In this document: in pieces, positions 20,786-31,555 of the stretch
Numbering within the stretch: position 1 is the first letter of the stretch
Layout of the letters: the number at the start of each line of letters is the position of its first letter
Assembly (NCBI RefSeq): GCF_035222485.1
Contig: NW_026946672.1
Span: forward strand, 248,001-312,000
DNA from: Podospora pseudoanserina
Lineage: Eukaryota; Ascomycota; Sordariomycetes; Sordariales; Podosporaceae
Length of the DNA stretch: 64,000 nucleotides
Reading direction: 5' to 3'
The notes under the pieces: model-generated
What the model was told of the DNA's origin: nothing
Databases searched by the model: none
What the model saw: the letters and a program-made list of their open reading frames with translations, nothing else
Program-made: the position numbers and the translations under genes

Positions 20786-21773
20786 CTAGTACTCGGCAGA
20801 GCCGGTCTGGGGGAACTCGAAGATGACACCACGGCCGGTGAGGCGCTTGTAAACCTCGGAGTAGGTGTCGAGTCTGTAGTCAACACCGCCGCGCTCCTTC
20901 TCGTCAAGGATGACCTTGAGGGTCTTGGAGCCGTCCTCTTTGGTGCGGATACGCTTGCCGACGATCTCGACGGGGTAGACGAGGTCGGTCAGGATAGCAT
21001 CGTGGACAGCGGTAAGAGTGCGGGAACGGGGACGCTTCTGCTTCTGGAGGTTGCGGGAGCGGGTGGAGCGCTTGGGGCGGGGGAGAATGCGGCGAGCAGC
21101 GAGGATGAGGACGTGGCGGTCGGAGAACTTCTTCTCGAGCTCACGGGTCAAGCTGGATGGCCAAGTCAGCAACGATGTTGTCGTTGACAACGGAAACATG
21201 AGAGGCAAGACTTACCGCTGCTGGACACGGTGGAAACCCTGCAGAGAAGGAACGGGGACAAAGATGACAATAGCCTTCTTGCCGTGGCCAACCTCGATCT
21301 ATTTCAGATCCAAGTCAGCATGCGAGCTCCTGGATGACAGTGCAATCCATGGACCGCTTCCCGTCCTATTCCGCGCTGTGGTATGGATGTCATTGATGTC
21401 AGGGCCAGCGGACATAGAGAGGGCCGGCGCTGGACTGGAGCGTCGCAACACTCGCCCTCGCCCGTTTTCCCATTGTGATATCAATCTCCCCAAATAGTGC
21501 GACTGCCCGACGCGCGGCGAAAATGTGTTTCGAGGTTCGCGACGTCGGTGGAACAGGATGTCCGGGTGTTTGGTTCGTCTGTCAGATCATTTGAGTTCAG
21601 TGTGGTCTCACCTCGCGAGCAGAAGTGAACTGCAGAGGGCGGAGGGCAGCCTTGAGGTCAGCAGTGTTGCTCTCGAGGTCGTAGAGAGCGCCAGCGATGG
21701 CCTGCTCAAGCTCAGAGGGCTTGGAGTGCGAAGGGCTGTTAGCCGCGATCTTGCTGAGCTGAGGGGTAGACAT
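20786..21773 (-). CDS. RPS7: 40S ribosomal protein S7 (eS7)
   Basis: Three exons: 21773-21612, 21298-21216 and 21152-20786; 203 residues. The sequence reads as eS7 throughout: [75 protein letters not shown] and [14 protein letters not shown]. It is a small-subunit protein required for 18S rRNA processing. Intron 1 is 313 nt, by far the longest in the window, with a GTGAGA donor; intron 2 is 63 nt. Ribosomal-protein genes often keep a long first intron. The gene is divergent from the DUF7704 gene, with 313 bases between start codons. Confidence 0.96.
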
Positions 21774-22086
21774 TTTGGCCGTTGTCGTCGATGGTCGGGT
21801 TCCGAAGAAGTCTCGAGATGGGCTCGCTGCGAGGTTGTCAAAGTGGTTGATGGAAAATGGATTGGCCAGGCCTTGGCGGATAGGGTTTGAAAGCCCTGGA
21901 GAATTTTCGGTGGGCCTGATTGGCAATATTAGCAGGCGGTGAACTGTCTGTTGCCCCACCATGAATTCTGCCAGGCAGATGGCCAGAGCTCGAAGCTTGG
22001 ACCACCCGTCAGCTGCAATCCCCACAACATCCCCAATCACCTTTTCGGGGGGCAGACATCACCGAGTGTCGATGCCTAAAGTAACA
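21774..22086. other. Divergent promoter, S7 and DUF7704 genes
   Basis: A compact bidirectional promoter region of about 300 bases. In-frame ATGs at 21961 and 22072 could lengthen the DUF7704 protein, but 21961 would leave under 190 bases to the S7 ATG. Confidence 0.5.
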
Positions 22087-22602
22087 ATGGCCGCCTCAAC
22101 TCAATCAACGGCCCCTGCGCCTAAAGCTCCAAAGAAGGGCGGGTTTTCACTTCCTTTTCTCTACCGATTCTTTTTCCTCCTTGTCGAACCCATCTCGGCG
22201 CTCGTTGGCGCATATTTTGCCGTTTTCGACCAAGAGACCTACCTCAGGCTCACTCACGCCGCCTCTGCCGCTTCGCCGATCCCGACAAGCACATCGATTG
22301 TACTGTCTCAGCTTGGGAACTTGTATTTCTTCTTTGCTATCAACGAAGCTCTTGTGCTCAGAGCTACATCTGATATCGTCGTGTGGAGGACCGTCCTTTT
22401 CTGCCTTCTCGTTGGCGACCTCGGCCACCTGTATACGGTCAAGCAGCTGGGCGTGCAGATCTACTGGGACATCTTCAACTGGAACGCCATTGATATTGGG
22501 AACATTCCGTTTGTGTGTCTTGGGGCAACCATGAGAATCGCGTTCTTGGCCGGCATTGGTTTCTCGTCGACGAAAGGGACGAAATCAGCGAAGGCAGCAT
22601 AA
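22087..22602 (+). CDS. DUF7704 four-helix membrane protein
   Basis: Single exon, 171 residues from the ATG at 22087, chosen for its context (ACAATGGCC). In-frame ATGs at 22072 (+5 residues) and 21961 (+42) are alternatives. After a Pro/Lys-rich start, PFLYRFFFLLVEPISALVGAYFA and FDQETYLRL match the DUF7704 family. Further hydrophobic segments are LGNLYFFFAINEALVL, VWRTVLFCLLVGDLGHLYTV and the C-terminal IPFVCLGATMRIAFLAG. It is a small integral membrane protein of unknown function, common in filamentous fungi and sometimes near secondary-metabolite genes; nothing here supports such a cluster. Confidence 0.85.
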   Translation: MAASTQSTAPAPKAPKKGGFSLPFLYRFFFLLVEPISALVGAYFAVFDQETYLRLTHAASAASPIPTSTSIVLSQLGNLYFFFAINEALVLRATSDIVVWRTVLFCLLVGDLGHLYTVKQLGVQIYWDIFNWNAIDIGNIPFVCLGATMRIAFLAGIGFSSTKGTKSAKAA

Positions 22603-23410
22603 TTGCACGACCATGGAAGACGCGGCAAAGCATCAGGAGCCGCAAAATGATGCCCCATTGTCAGATCGCAAGCGAAGCGCAGGACTCTTGGCCCGTCGGT
22701 CTTCCATGTGCCCTGAGTGCTGTCCATTTTTGCGTCTTTCAAGATCGACAAAGCGGGTAGGCATGATGAGGCTCTACGGAGTCTGATATTGGGATCTGGG
22801 AATCGAAATATTCAACGGTGCCTGAATCTCCATTCTACCGCCTCCTATGCGCTCGCCTCGACGAACATGTTCTCCCGACGTATGCCAGCCCAGTCTCGGA
22901 ACCTCGCTCTGTGATTTGTGGGAAAATCGTCATCCGTCAGAATACCAACTGTGGGTGCGACGGCAGCGTGGGGGTATTCTTTGGACCTTACCAAGCGCTG
23001 TCACGCTTTGAGCGACGTCGTGGCGGAGCACGGTGGGGTCAGAGGGGAACGACGAATAACACGGCATTGGTCGGAATGAGGTGGGTGTTGACTCCATGAA
23101 GTTTTGCCTACCAACTTCCAGCAGCTCGGGAAGAACAGTTCCATGCAGGTGGAAGTCCGGCTTAATTGGTTCTGTTGCACCGCTGGACGGGTCTGGATAA
23201 TATCCGTCCCTCAGTCAGGGGTGGTAAGAGAAGTTGGGGTTTACCCCTCAGATCATATCTCGATCAACCCAGGAGGGTGACTGAATAAAAGGCGGGGTGG
23301 CCGCTGTCACTATTGTGTTGTTATCTTGTGAGGGACTCCGTGCTTTACAAGAGAAGAATCAAGCGTCCTTGCCTTGCCGTTTCCCACGTCGCTGTCTACT
23401 ACCTGCCAAC
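22603..23410. other. Intergenic, promoter of the alcohol dehydrogenase
   Basis: 808 bases without a supportable gene. AATAAAAGG at 23283-23291, about 125 bases before the ATG, may act as a TATA element. Confidence 0.45.
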
Positions 23411-24628
23411 ATGCCATATCCCGAGACCTTCACCGGGTTCCAGGTGAATGGACCAGAGACCTGGACCGAGTTCCACAAGAACGAGTTCCAACCGAAGCCA
23501 TTTGGCGATTACGATGTGGATATCAAGATTGAGGCTTGTGGTGTGTGCGGGAGTGATGTCCATACCATCAGTGGCGGCTGGGGAGAGCAGCATTTCCCTC
23601 TTGCAGTTGGTCACGGTATGGCTTTTCATGACGATTTCGCCTGTTTATGCACGGTCCCTTCAGCTCGCTGACATGAGGGATGAATAGAAATAATAGGCAC
23701 TGCTATCCGCGTGGGATCAAAGGTGTCTCTTATTAAAGAAGGCCAGCGCGTCGGTGTCGGAGCTCAAAGTTATTCTTGCCTCGACTGCCGACAATGCAAA
23801 AACGACAACGAAACCTATTGCCAAAAACAGCTGGATACGTACGGCGCCAAATGGCCCGACACAGGCATCGTCTCCCAAGGTGGCTACTCCAGCCATGTGA
23901 GAACACACGAGCACTGGTATGGTTGTCACCCTTCCACGATTTGACTCTGGAAAGGCGCATACTGACATCTCGTCCCAAGGGTCTTCCCCATCCCCGACGC
24001 TCTCCCCTCTACCGTTGCTGCCCCTATGCTCTGCGCCGGCTTGACCGCCTATTCCCCCCTCGTCCGTAATGGCTGCGGCCCCGGCAAGAAAGTAGGCATC
24101 GTCGGGCTCGGCGGCATCGGCCATCTGGGTCTCCTGTTCGCCAAGGCCCTCGGCGCCGAAGTCTGGGCCATCTCCCGCACGCACAGCAAGGAAGCTGATG
24201 CCAAAGCCATGGGCGCTGACGGGTTTCTGGCCACGTCAGACAGGGACTGGAACGTGCCTCATAAGATGACCTTTGACCTCATCATCAATACGGCAAACTC
24301 GTTTGAAGGGTTTGATCTGGACGCGTATCTGAGTTTGTTGGATATTCATGCCAAATGGGTCAGTGTCGGTTTGCCAGAGGATGACGGAATCAAGGTCCGG
24401 AACCAGACATTCTTGACCAACGGGTGTTTCTTTGGAAGCTCGCACTTGGGGAGCAGGAAGGAGGTGTTGACTATGCTGCAGCTGGCGGCTGACAAGGGGA
24501 TCAAGACCTGGGTGCAGGAGGTCCAAATCAGCAAAGAGAATCTCGCCGAGACGCTGACAAAGCTGCACAACAATGATGTACGGTATCGGTATTGCCTGAC
24601 TGGCTACGAGGAGCAGTTCGGAGCCTGA
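23411..24628 (+). CDS. Zinc-dependent NADP alcohol dehydrogenase, ADH6/cinnamyl type
   Basis: Exons 23411-23615, 23688-23916 and 23980-24628 (introns 72 and 63 nt) give 360 residues. Catalytic-zinc ligands are Cys46 (CGVCGSD) and His68-Glu69, the latter pair split by intron 1. Structural-zinc cysteines are at 99, 102, 105 and 113. The Rossmann motif GLGGIGHLG and SRTHSK, whose Ser-Arg favours NADP over NAD, follow. Length and layout match yeast ADH6/ADH7, which reduce cinnamaldehyde, veratraldehyde and other aromatic or long-chain aldehydes in the cytosol. The start MPYPETFTGFQV is standard for the family. It stands alone, with no linked pathway genes. Confidence 0.93.
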
Positions 24629-24755
24629 TTAGATCTCTTTACCGATTTGTTGATTCGTAGCAAGGGCAAATGTAGCGAAGTAACTCTTGATCTATGGTAT
24701 CAGCTACCATCATGATGTTTGAAAGAACGGGGGGTATCTACCATGACCACTCTCA

Positions 24756-26566
24756 TCAACCCTGTTTGATCCTTCCCAGCCCAAGCACACACCAATATGC
24801 CAATTCTTTCTTTTCCTTTTGATCCTTGTCCCGGCCGGTTCCAGAAGCAGCATCATCACCTCCACCCTCCGCCTCCCATTCGATCCGCACAAACATGGGA
24901 ATCTCCAACACATCCTCATCCTGCTTCAACACATCCCGACCTGGTTCCAACTTCAAGGAAGCAGGAACAACCTCGACGATAATACTAACCCAGTTCCGGC
25001 CTCGCTCCCAAATCTTACCAACCTCGACCTGAAACTGGCTCTCGGTCCCCGCCCGGCGTCGGCTCCTACCCGACGACTCGCGGTCGTTTTCCTTGAGCGC
25101 CTCATCCCAGACGTCGGTGTTGGCGTCAATGTCAAACTGCGGGCAGAGAACCGTCACCTTACTGGGGAACCTGCCTGGAGTTTTGGCCGGGGCACCGAGG
25201 GTTACTTTGAGGGATTCGAAAATCGGGTTCTTAAACGTCAGAACAAAGTGCACCGGCTTGAGAGGCTCGAGGAGATCGCCCAGGATGGCGGGGGCAGCGG
25301 GCCCATTAGGCCCCGGGAGGTTGAGACGGCGGATAGTGATGCTTGGGATATAGCTGCCTGCTACCAACCTGATTCTGAAGCGCGTGGTCTGGACTTTGGC
25401 TTCGGGCTTGGAGATGATGTGACGGCAGACAGGGCAGCGCTTGGAGCGTTTTGTACGCAAGAGGTAGGGAACTGGCCGCAGAGACGAGTTGAACCGGGCA
25501 GCTCCATAAAGATGAGTTTCTCCCAGGTTGGGCGGCTGGGAGCAGATTTGGGTGTTTGACGCTGTGTCGAGAAAATCTGATTGATGGAGTTGAGTGATCA
25601 GTGAGGATTCGTCGAGGTCTGTCTCGAGTAGGCCTTCGTCGGCCGTGATGGCTTCGCGCATGGCGCCCAACTTGGACTTGGCTCTTGGGTCATGGAGCTT
25701 TCCGCCCGTGTACAGGTTCATTATTCGTGACAACGAGGACGGCGACGAAAAGCCGAGATCTCCCAGAGACGAGAAGCCGTTATCTCCCGCGTTTGGATCG
25801 GCAAGCTGACTGTTATAAAACAGCTTGAGATTCGCAAACTGTGTTTCCAGGTCCGTATCTTGCCCTGCAGCAGCTTCACTTGACGCTGCTAGTGCTGCCT
25901 CCCCTCCGCGATGGGACAACTCCTTACGCCGTTCCTTACGTTCCTTAGCCGTGAGTCTGGAAGCGCCCCCATTGCGGATTTTGGCGAGCTGAGCGTGAAT
26001 ACTATTCGGCTTGTCAAACTGAATGCAGATTTCGGTCGAGCTCCAGCTGCAGTAGGAGCAAATCAGCGAGTATGTCGTGTGCGGTGTGCCAGCGCGGTCA
26101 GGGGCAAGTAGACTTGGGTCTGACGGCGGTGCCTCTATGCTCGTTACGGAAAGGGGCCCAATGCATATTGGGCACTGAAAGCAGCTGCGAGTACATCTGA
26201 AATTGATCTCTTATTAGCAACGCCTACCAAGGGCAAGCCGAACACCAGACATAGACGACGAACGGACCTGTTGCCCTCACTCTTAAGGTTGCTGCTCGGC
26301 ACTTCAAACAGACAACTGGGACAGAAGTAGGTCGCAATCTCCTCAGTGATACAGCGAGGGCAGCGAATCTGGTGACAGTCTTCGCAGTACAAGAGATACT
26401 CGAGGGGGTAAAGACTGAAGTTGGCTCGCGGGGCACGGGGATCGAAGGCGTTATCTTCTTCGTCACCGTCGGCACTGGTCGGCGATGTTGCGTCTGAAGG
26501 CCGCCCAAGCGATGCTGAGTCGGAGCAGGGACATTGAATGTACGTGTATGGATTCAAGGGCGCCAT
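24756..26566 (-). CDS. Dynactin subunit p62 (dynactin 4)
   Basis: Exons 26566-26268 and 26196-24756 (71-nt intron with GTCCGT donor) give 579 residues. The N-terminal zinc-binding region has cysteine pairs in CPCSD, YCEDCHQIRCPRC, FCPSCLF, CFQCPIC and CSYCSW, in the order known for p62. A helical region (LTAKERKERRKELSHRGGEAA) and C-terminal beta-rich strands (ITIRRLNLPGP, HFVLTFKNPIFESLKVTLG) follow. p62 sits at the pointed end of the dynactin Arp1 filament and helps recruit dynein cargo; Neurospora ro-2 is, to my knowledge, the corresponding gene. Tail to tail with the dehydrogenase, 127 bases apart. Confidence 0.9.
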
Positions 26567-27575
26567 TACGCCCCAGCACTATATGAAAACTGCCACAAGC
26601 AAGAAATGGGAAGTAAAAGTCGTCGGAGGCTGCCGCTGCGTGGACACCTTCATGTGGCCCCGCACCTTTTCGAGCTGGAGTTTAATTGTAGCTTCCAAAA
26701 ATTGGGAGCTTGACGCGCTTGATGGGCAGTTGACACGCGCCGCCAGTTAATTTTGGTGGCACCATTCCAAACCCTAACCCTTTGCATCCAAGCCACATCA
26801 TCCCATCTCCTTCCTCTTCCACAACCTGGAGTCCTCAAACATCAATCCCCATTGTTTTATAGTACAGTCAAAGTTACTTGCAGTTGCGCGTGACTCGGTT
26901 AATTTTCGTCTTTTACGGACCTAACAACAGACGATGATGGATCGCGGCACATGGCTTGCAGACAGGATAAGGATCATGCATCATTCGGTTTGGAATGCTG
27001 AGATATCTCATCCTCGCAGACGAATCCGGATGTGCGATACAAGCGTATCGTGGTGACACCCATGTGCCCTGGGTCATGCAAAGCTGAGGTTAATTCCTGT
27101 GGCCCCCTCGTGGATCTGCTTCACCTTACGGTGAAGCAGATTTCACATCCATACTGTAGCAACACGTTAAATGAATGGCGATAGTGGTCCTGGAGAGACG
27201 GCATATCTTACAGACTTTACACATCTTACCAGCAGCATAATCACACCATAACCTGCTTTAGCAGTGGAACTGAATGACCCGCCTGGTTTACCTACCACCG
27301 GAACTGGCGTCCGTCCAGCTAACCTTATTCTTGGTCGTCCGTTCTTGGGGCACTGGTGAACCAAACACCTCCCGGCACCCCGCGCTTCCGCCATCCCATC
27401 GCCGGCAGAGCTGCTAAGTGGCCAGCATCGAGCTCATAACCGACATATCTCTCACCCGGCGAAGAGACGGCTTCTCCAGCCAGGAACTGCCTCTGGCAGT
27501 GCGTTGACTTGTGGCTCCGAGTCTCCGTGGTCCTCTCGGATCTTTTGGAGCCGGTGAATAGTCACCTCAGAGCTT
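26567..27575. other. Divergent promoter with a perfect hairpin
   Basis: This 1-kb region lies between the p62 and DUF8004 start codons. It contains the 12-bp perfect inverted repeat at 27114-27141 and otherwise no gene. A minus-strand frame at 27452-27688 is antisense to DUF8004 exon 1. Confidence 0.5.
27114..27141. repeat. Perfect hairpin, 12-bp stem and TTAC loop
   Basis: ATCTGCTTCACC at 27114-27125 and GGTGAAGCAGAT at 27130-27141 are exact reverse complements around a 4-base loop. An outer GTG/CAC pair extends the stem across a small bulge. No nearby gene end suggests a terminator. Confidence 0.75.
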
Positions 27576-30269
27576 ATGGAACGTCCATCAACCCCAATAT
27601 CAAACCTCAAGAGGTGGGATGGCGATACCAAGGGGTGTACGGCTTGGGATAGCCTGAGAAGGGTACTTTTTCCATCAGCGTCTAGCACTGGGTCGAGGAT
27701 AATCCTACTAACTTGGATTCCAGGACCCGGAGCTATGGTCTAGGGACGGGAGCTGCCTCGTCTACTTGTACGAGCAAGGTATCTCACGGCGGGGTCCCTC
27801 GTTCAAGGTCAATCTTGATGTGCTCTTTGCGGCCAAATGCCACCCCTTGGTGGCGAGATATGCTTTGCGAGATACTCCTGATTGGACATCGTCAGACGCC
27901 GAAGAAGCTCTGGTGAACGAGCTCATGGGTGACGCCATTTCAAGTGATAGGGTCGAACTCTACATCCCAAATCCTATATCTGTCGGCAGGCCAGATGTTC
28001 GGAACCATCAGATTTCTATTCGCAACCTCTTTGCCTGGGTGTTTCGTCGGCCTGTTGTGGGTGAGCACCTCGGGTCGGCACTCATCAGTCTGCTGAATAG
28101 CTTGAGAGAGTATCGTTGCCCTGATGAAGATAACATGGACAGCATCCTGGGCTACATAGATGAGCTGGGCTATCTGGACATGTCAAACCGACCCTTTCAC
28201 GCCCTCGCTTTGGTACACTTTGCTGAGCACTTTCGACTAAAAGATCTATACACTGATGCTCTATGTCATTGTGTGGGTATGTCTGACCATCTCAGTGACA
28301 TTCCTGAATTTCAAGTGAGTTTGGACAGCATCTTTGTGAGGCTGCTGGGTATCGGTTTGTCTGACACATTGGGCTACAGATTATCAGCTCTCAAACGCGG
28401 AAACTGATACGACAAACCAAGGCTGAAATGAGCACATACTTGGGCAGAGCAGGTCAACAGCTCCGAGACTTTCTAGAAAGCGACTTCCGAGAAAGCCAGA
28501 CGAAACTCACCCCAGGAGAGCATTCGCACTTGGATCGGTTTCGAATGTTTCTTGCGGCGTACTTTACAAAACGGCTAGGAAGATACCCACCGGCATCGAT
28601 TGAGCCACCATATCTTGTATTTGAGCGGGATGTCTATGCCACAATGCATCAGGACCTGGACGCCCTGTACCAGCACCTTGCGGACACTACTCTCTGCACC
28701 ACTAGCATGCCGACCTTGGCTCACCTCAAGACCGGCGGCACAATTCTACAGATTGTTCATGGATTTGACGAGCGGAATAAGTTCACGCCGCTGGACCATC
28801 CTCTACCTTTGGTGCCGGAGGTGATTCCGAAGCCGGCGACCCGCAAGTTATCATGGCTCAGCAGGAATGACAAGGTGAAACCTAGACAAACATTGGTTGA
28901 TCATGCGTCTTTGATCAAGGCCACCAACAAGCAGAGTTCACTGATGGCAAATCCACTTGTCGTCGCTTATCGGAAGCTCGAAGAAGATGCAGTCTTCTTT
29001 CCTTCCAAAGCAGACAAGAACGAAAAGCTGACACAAGCTGACACACGCAAGGCCCGTTGGGTTCTGATTTATTGCATCAGCCAAATACTGCGAAGTTGTT
29101 CATACTCCCCACCGATATGCCGGAACATGGAGGGCGTTCGGTACAACATCGCCATTGACACCAGCACCATCATACATCCATGGGGAGACGAGCCAGAGCC
29201 CCCTTCTTCTCCGGCTCCAGCGTGTCCAATGCTGAAGCGATCAAACACTCTTGCCAACAGGCCATCATCCCCAATTTTGGGAAGGCCCGCTTTATCCGAA
29301 GCCAAACTTTCTGTTCCACCATCCTGCGACAGCCTCTTGACCGTGTCACCACCCAGTTACACCCCGGTGACCGTCCGGCCATCTATCGGGTCTCTCTCGG
29401 CTCGAAAATCACATTACTTCCGCGCGTCATCCTCATTTGCCAAGGCAACCCCTCTGCGTGCCTTCTCGACCTCCAGCCAGCAATTCCATTATCCCCATAT
29501 TCCCATCCGAGTCGGCAGCACCCGTCGTGGCAGATTCCGCCGCCCTTCCTGTCACACTTTTGGCTCTGTCGACAGGTTTTCAGTCGAAGATCTCAAACCT
29601 CTGCCCCTCAGCCTGACAGCCCGCGGGCCACAGGCGAGCGGTATTTGCTCCTCATCAACAGATGGCTTGGCTTGGGCCAGTAACGATGCAAGCAGCAGAA
29701 GAAGCAGCAACAGCAACAGGAGCAGCAGCGGCAACAGTGGAGAAGACAGCATCGGGGACACCAGCAGCAAAGTCTCAGACGCGTCCACCGAGGTTACCAC
29801 ACCGGACAACATTAAATCCACTGAAGTTTCCGTCACGTCAGCTCCCGATGTTCTCTCCGGCCTCGCCGGGTTACGTCCCCCTCCACCACCGCCGCAGTCA
29901 GCCTTGCCACCTTTACCCCTTTCGTGGCCGCCTCACGAGGGGCAGCTTCACGGCGATGGTAATCGAAGCAAGGTATCGTCTATGGGTGAGACAAACGGAT
30001 ATGAACAGCAGCGAGACGAGACGATCAATGATTTAGAGGTGAGCATGCAAAAGATGGCGTCGAGCGATTCCGTGTGCACGCTGTCCAGCAGCGTGTGCTC
30101 GGATGATGCGCAGTCACAGCATAGTTTGAATCAATTGCCACTGCCGCAGCTGCCTCCGTTACCTAAGAAGAGCAGCAGGAGGAAGCTGGGGGGATTGCAT
30201 CCTAGACCTCTGAGGATCAGGAAGGTGGCGGCTACGGTTGGATTGGGTGGAAGTTCCCAGCAGCAGTAA
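27576..30269 (+). CDS. DUF8004-domain protein
   Basis: Exons 27576-27662, 27724-28314 and 28380-30269 (introns 61 and 65 nt, CTAAC branch in the first) give 855 residues. The start MERPSTPISNLKRWDGDTK leads into WDSLRRDPELWSRDGSCLVYLYEQG, the conserved opening of this fungal family. The domain (about 20-500) has an alpha-helical, BTB-like first half (LHIS-type NHQISIRNLFAWVFRRPVVG) and a long second half (TPLDHPLPLVPE, RWVLIYCISQILR). The last 300 residues are Ser/Pro-rich and disordered, with SPAPACPMLKRSNTLANRP and RPPPPPPQ, offering phosphorylation and SH3-type sites. A CAG/CAA-rich stretch near 29690-29740 encodes part of it. Molecular function unknown; cytoplasmic by absence of signals. 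Confidence 0.87.
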
Positions 30270-31075
30270 AGCCTGAATGGGGGCGGGTATGGGGAATGGG
30301 CATAGGAGGTAAAGGAGTGTGCACAGTTTGTTGGATTGGTTCAAGTTGGGTTGACATGCCCACCTGGTTGTTGGGTTTATGACTTTGTACTGTCGATATC
30401 CACTCGGCTTGAATTCTGCAACATGCATCTAGAACATGAGTACATAGTCGTCTCTTGTCAGGAGGAACAAAGCTTGTCCTCCTCACCGAAACTTTGGCTC
30501 GGAAATCCACAAGGTGATAAGAGTTGTAGTCCAGAGTTAACTTGGCAGGAACACAACATGGATTAACACGGCCCAGAAGAACTCAAAACGCATTCCACGT
30601 GGCAAGGTGTTACTACTTTGGTGAAACAGTAGAAGCGTTGTAGACACCACAACCATCATGGTACCAAGCAATCCTCTCTTATCGTACAAGTTGTTGAACA
30701 TAGGAACAGACCATAGCAACACAAACTTCCATGGTTCTCGGACCGATGACTGGACACAACCTCGAGGTACAGCTTACCTGTGGGACAGAAGATGTGAACA
30801 AAGTTCGTATGCCCTTGTCTTGTACGCCGTGGTTATCCAAACTCTAAGCTCCCTGCTTGGATATGGCTATGTCGCGTCACGGTTGCAACCGAATGTAGAT
30901 TAGAGTGTATCGTGTTTGTGCTGGCAGTACTACAGTTGCCCCATTCTCTCATGTCTATTTGTCCCGTTCTGTCCAAATTCTATCCAGGTGATCCTATCAA
31001 GCCAGGGGTATCATCGCCCTCCCTCCCTCTCCCTTAGTCATAAAGTAAACTCGGTATAGCCCACATAGTACCTTC
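30270..31075. other. Intergenic between convergent genes
   Basis: 806 bases between the stop codons of the DUF8004 and BolA-like genes. No frame here has supporting evidence. Confidence 0.5.
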
Positions 31076-31555
31076 TCAAGACGCCCGGGTCTTGAGCTGG
31101 ACACCGTGCCACTCCTTGACCAAGTCCCCCAGCGCGGCGTTGACCAGCCTCTGCTGCTTGAGCATGTTCAGCCCCCTGAACTTCTCAGAAGAAATGTCGA
31201 TGCCGTACATGGAGCCGCACCCGCCAGAGATGTCTTGCACCAGGAGCTGGGTCGGCGCAAACTCTGCCACGAGTATATCCCACACTTGTGCTTCTCCTTC
31301 TGTCAAGTCTTCTGGTTTGGGAAGAGCTGAAGGGGGCTCTGAGGACTGGGAGGCGGAAGCTGCGCTCTCTGACGAGTAGAGCCGTTGTGCATGGGCTGCG
31401 ATTCGTGGGAATTGGTGTTGGGGGCGAGCGGGGATAGCGAAGTTGGTAGTGATTGCTGGTGCGCAGCGGGTGGTGGCGGCAAAAAGGGTTCGCTTCGGGA
31501 CGATGGAGGAGAGCCTTTGGGCGAGACGGGCGCGCAGACAGGTACGGCAGATCAT
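31076..31555 (-). CDS. Mitochondrial BolA-like protein (BOL3 type)
   Basis: Single exon, 159 residues from the ATG at 31555; upstream in-frame sequence has no ATG. The first 60 residues are Arg/Ser/Ala-rich and lack acidic residues (ICRTCLRARLAQRLSSIVPKR), a mitochondrial presequence. The BolA fold follows: EGEAQVWDILVAEF, QDISGGCGSMYGIDISSEKFRG, and the signature MLKQQRLVNAALGDLVKEWHGVQL. The GGCGSMY loop with its Cys and the C-terminal His are the positions used for iron-sulfur binding with monothiol glutaredoxin. BOL3 helps insert 4Fe-4S clusters into mitochondrial enzymes such as lipoate synthase and complex II. Confidence 0.92.
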   Translation of the reverse strand: MICRTCLRARLAQRLSSIVPKRTLFAATTRCAPAITTNFAIPARPQHQFPRIAAHAQRLYSSESAASASQSSEPPSALPKPEDLTEGEAQVWDILVAEFAPTQLLVQDISGGCGSMYGIDISSEKFRGLNMLKQQRLVNAALGDLVKEWHGVQLKTRAS

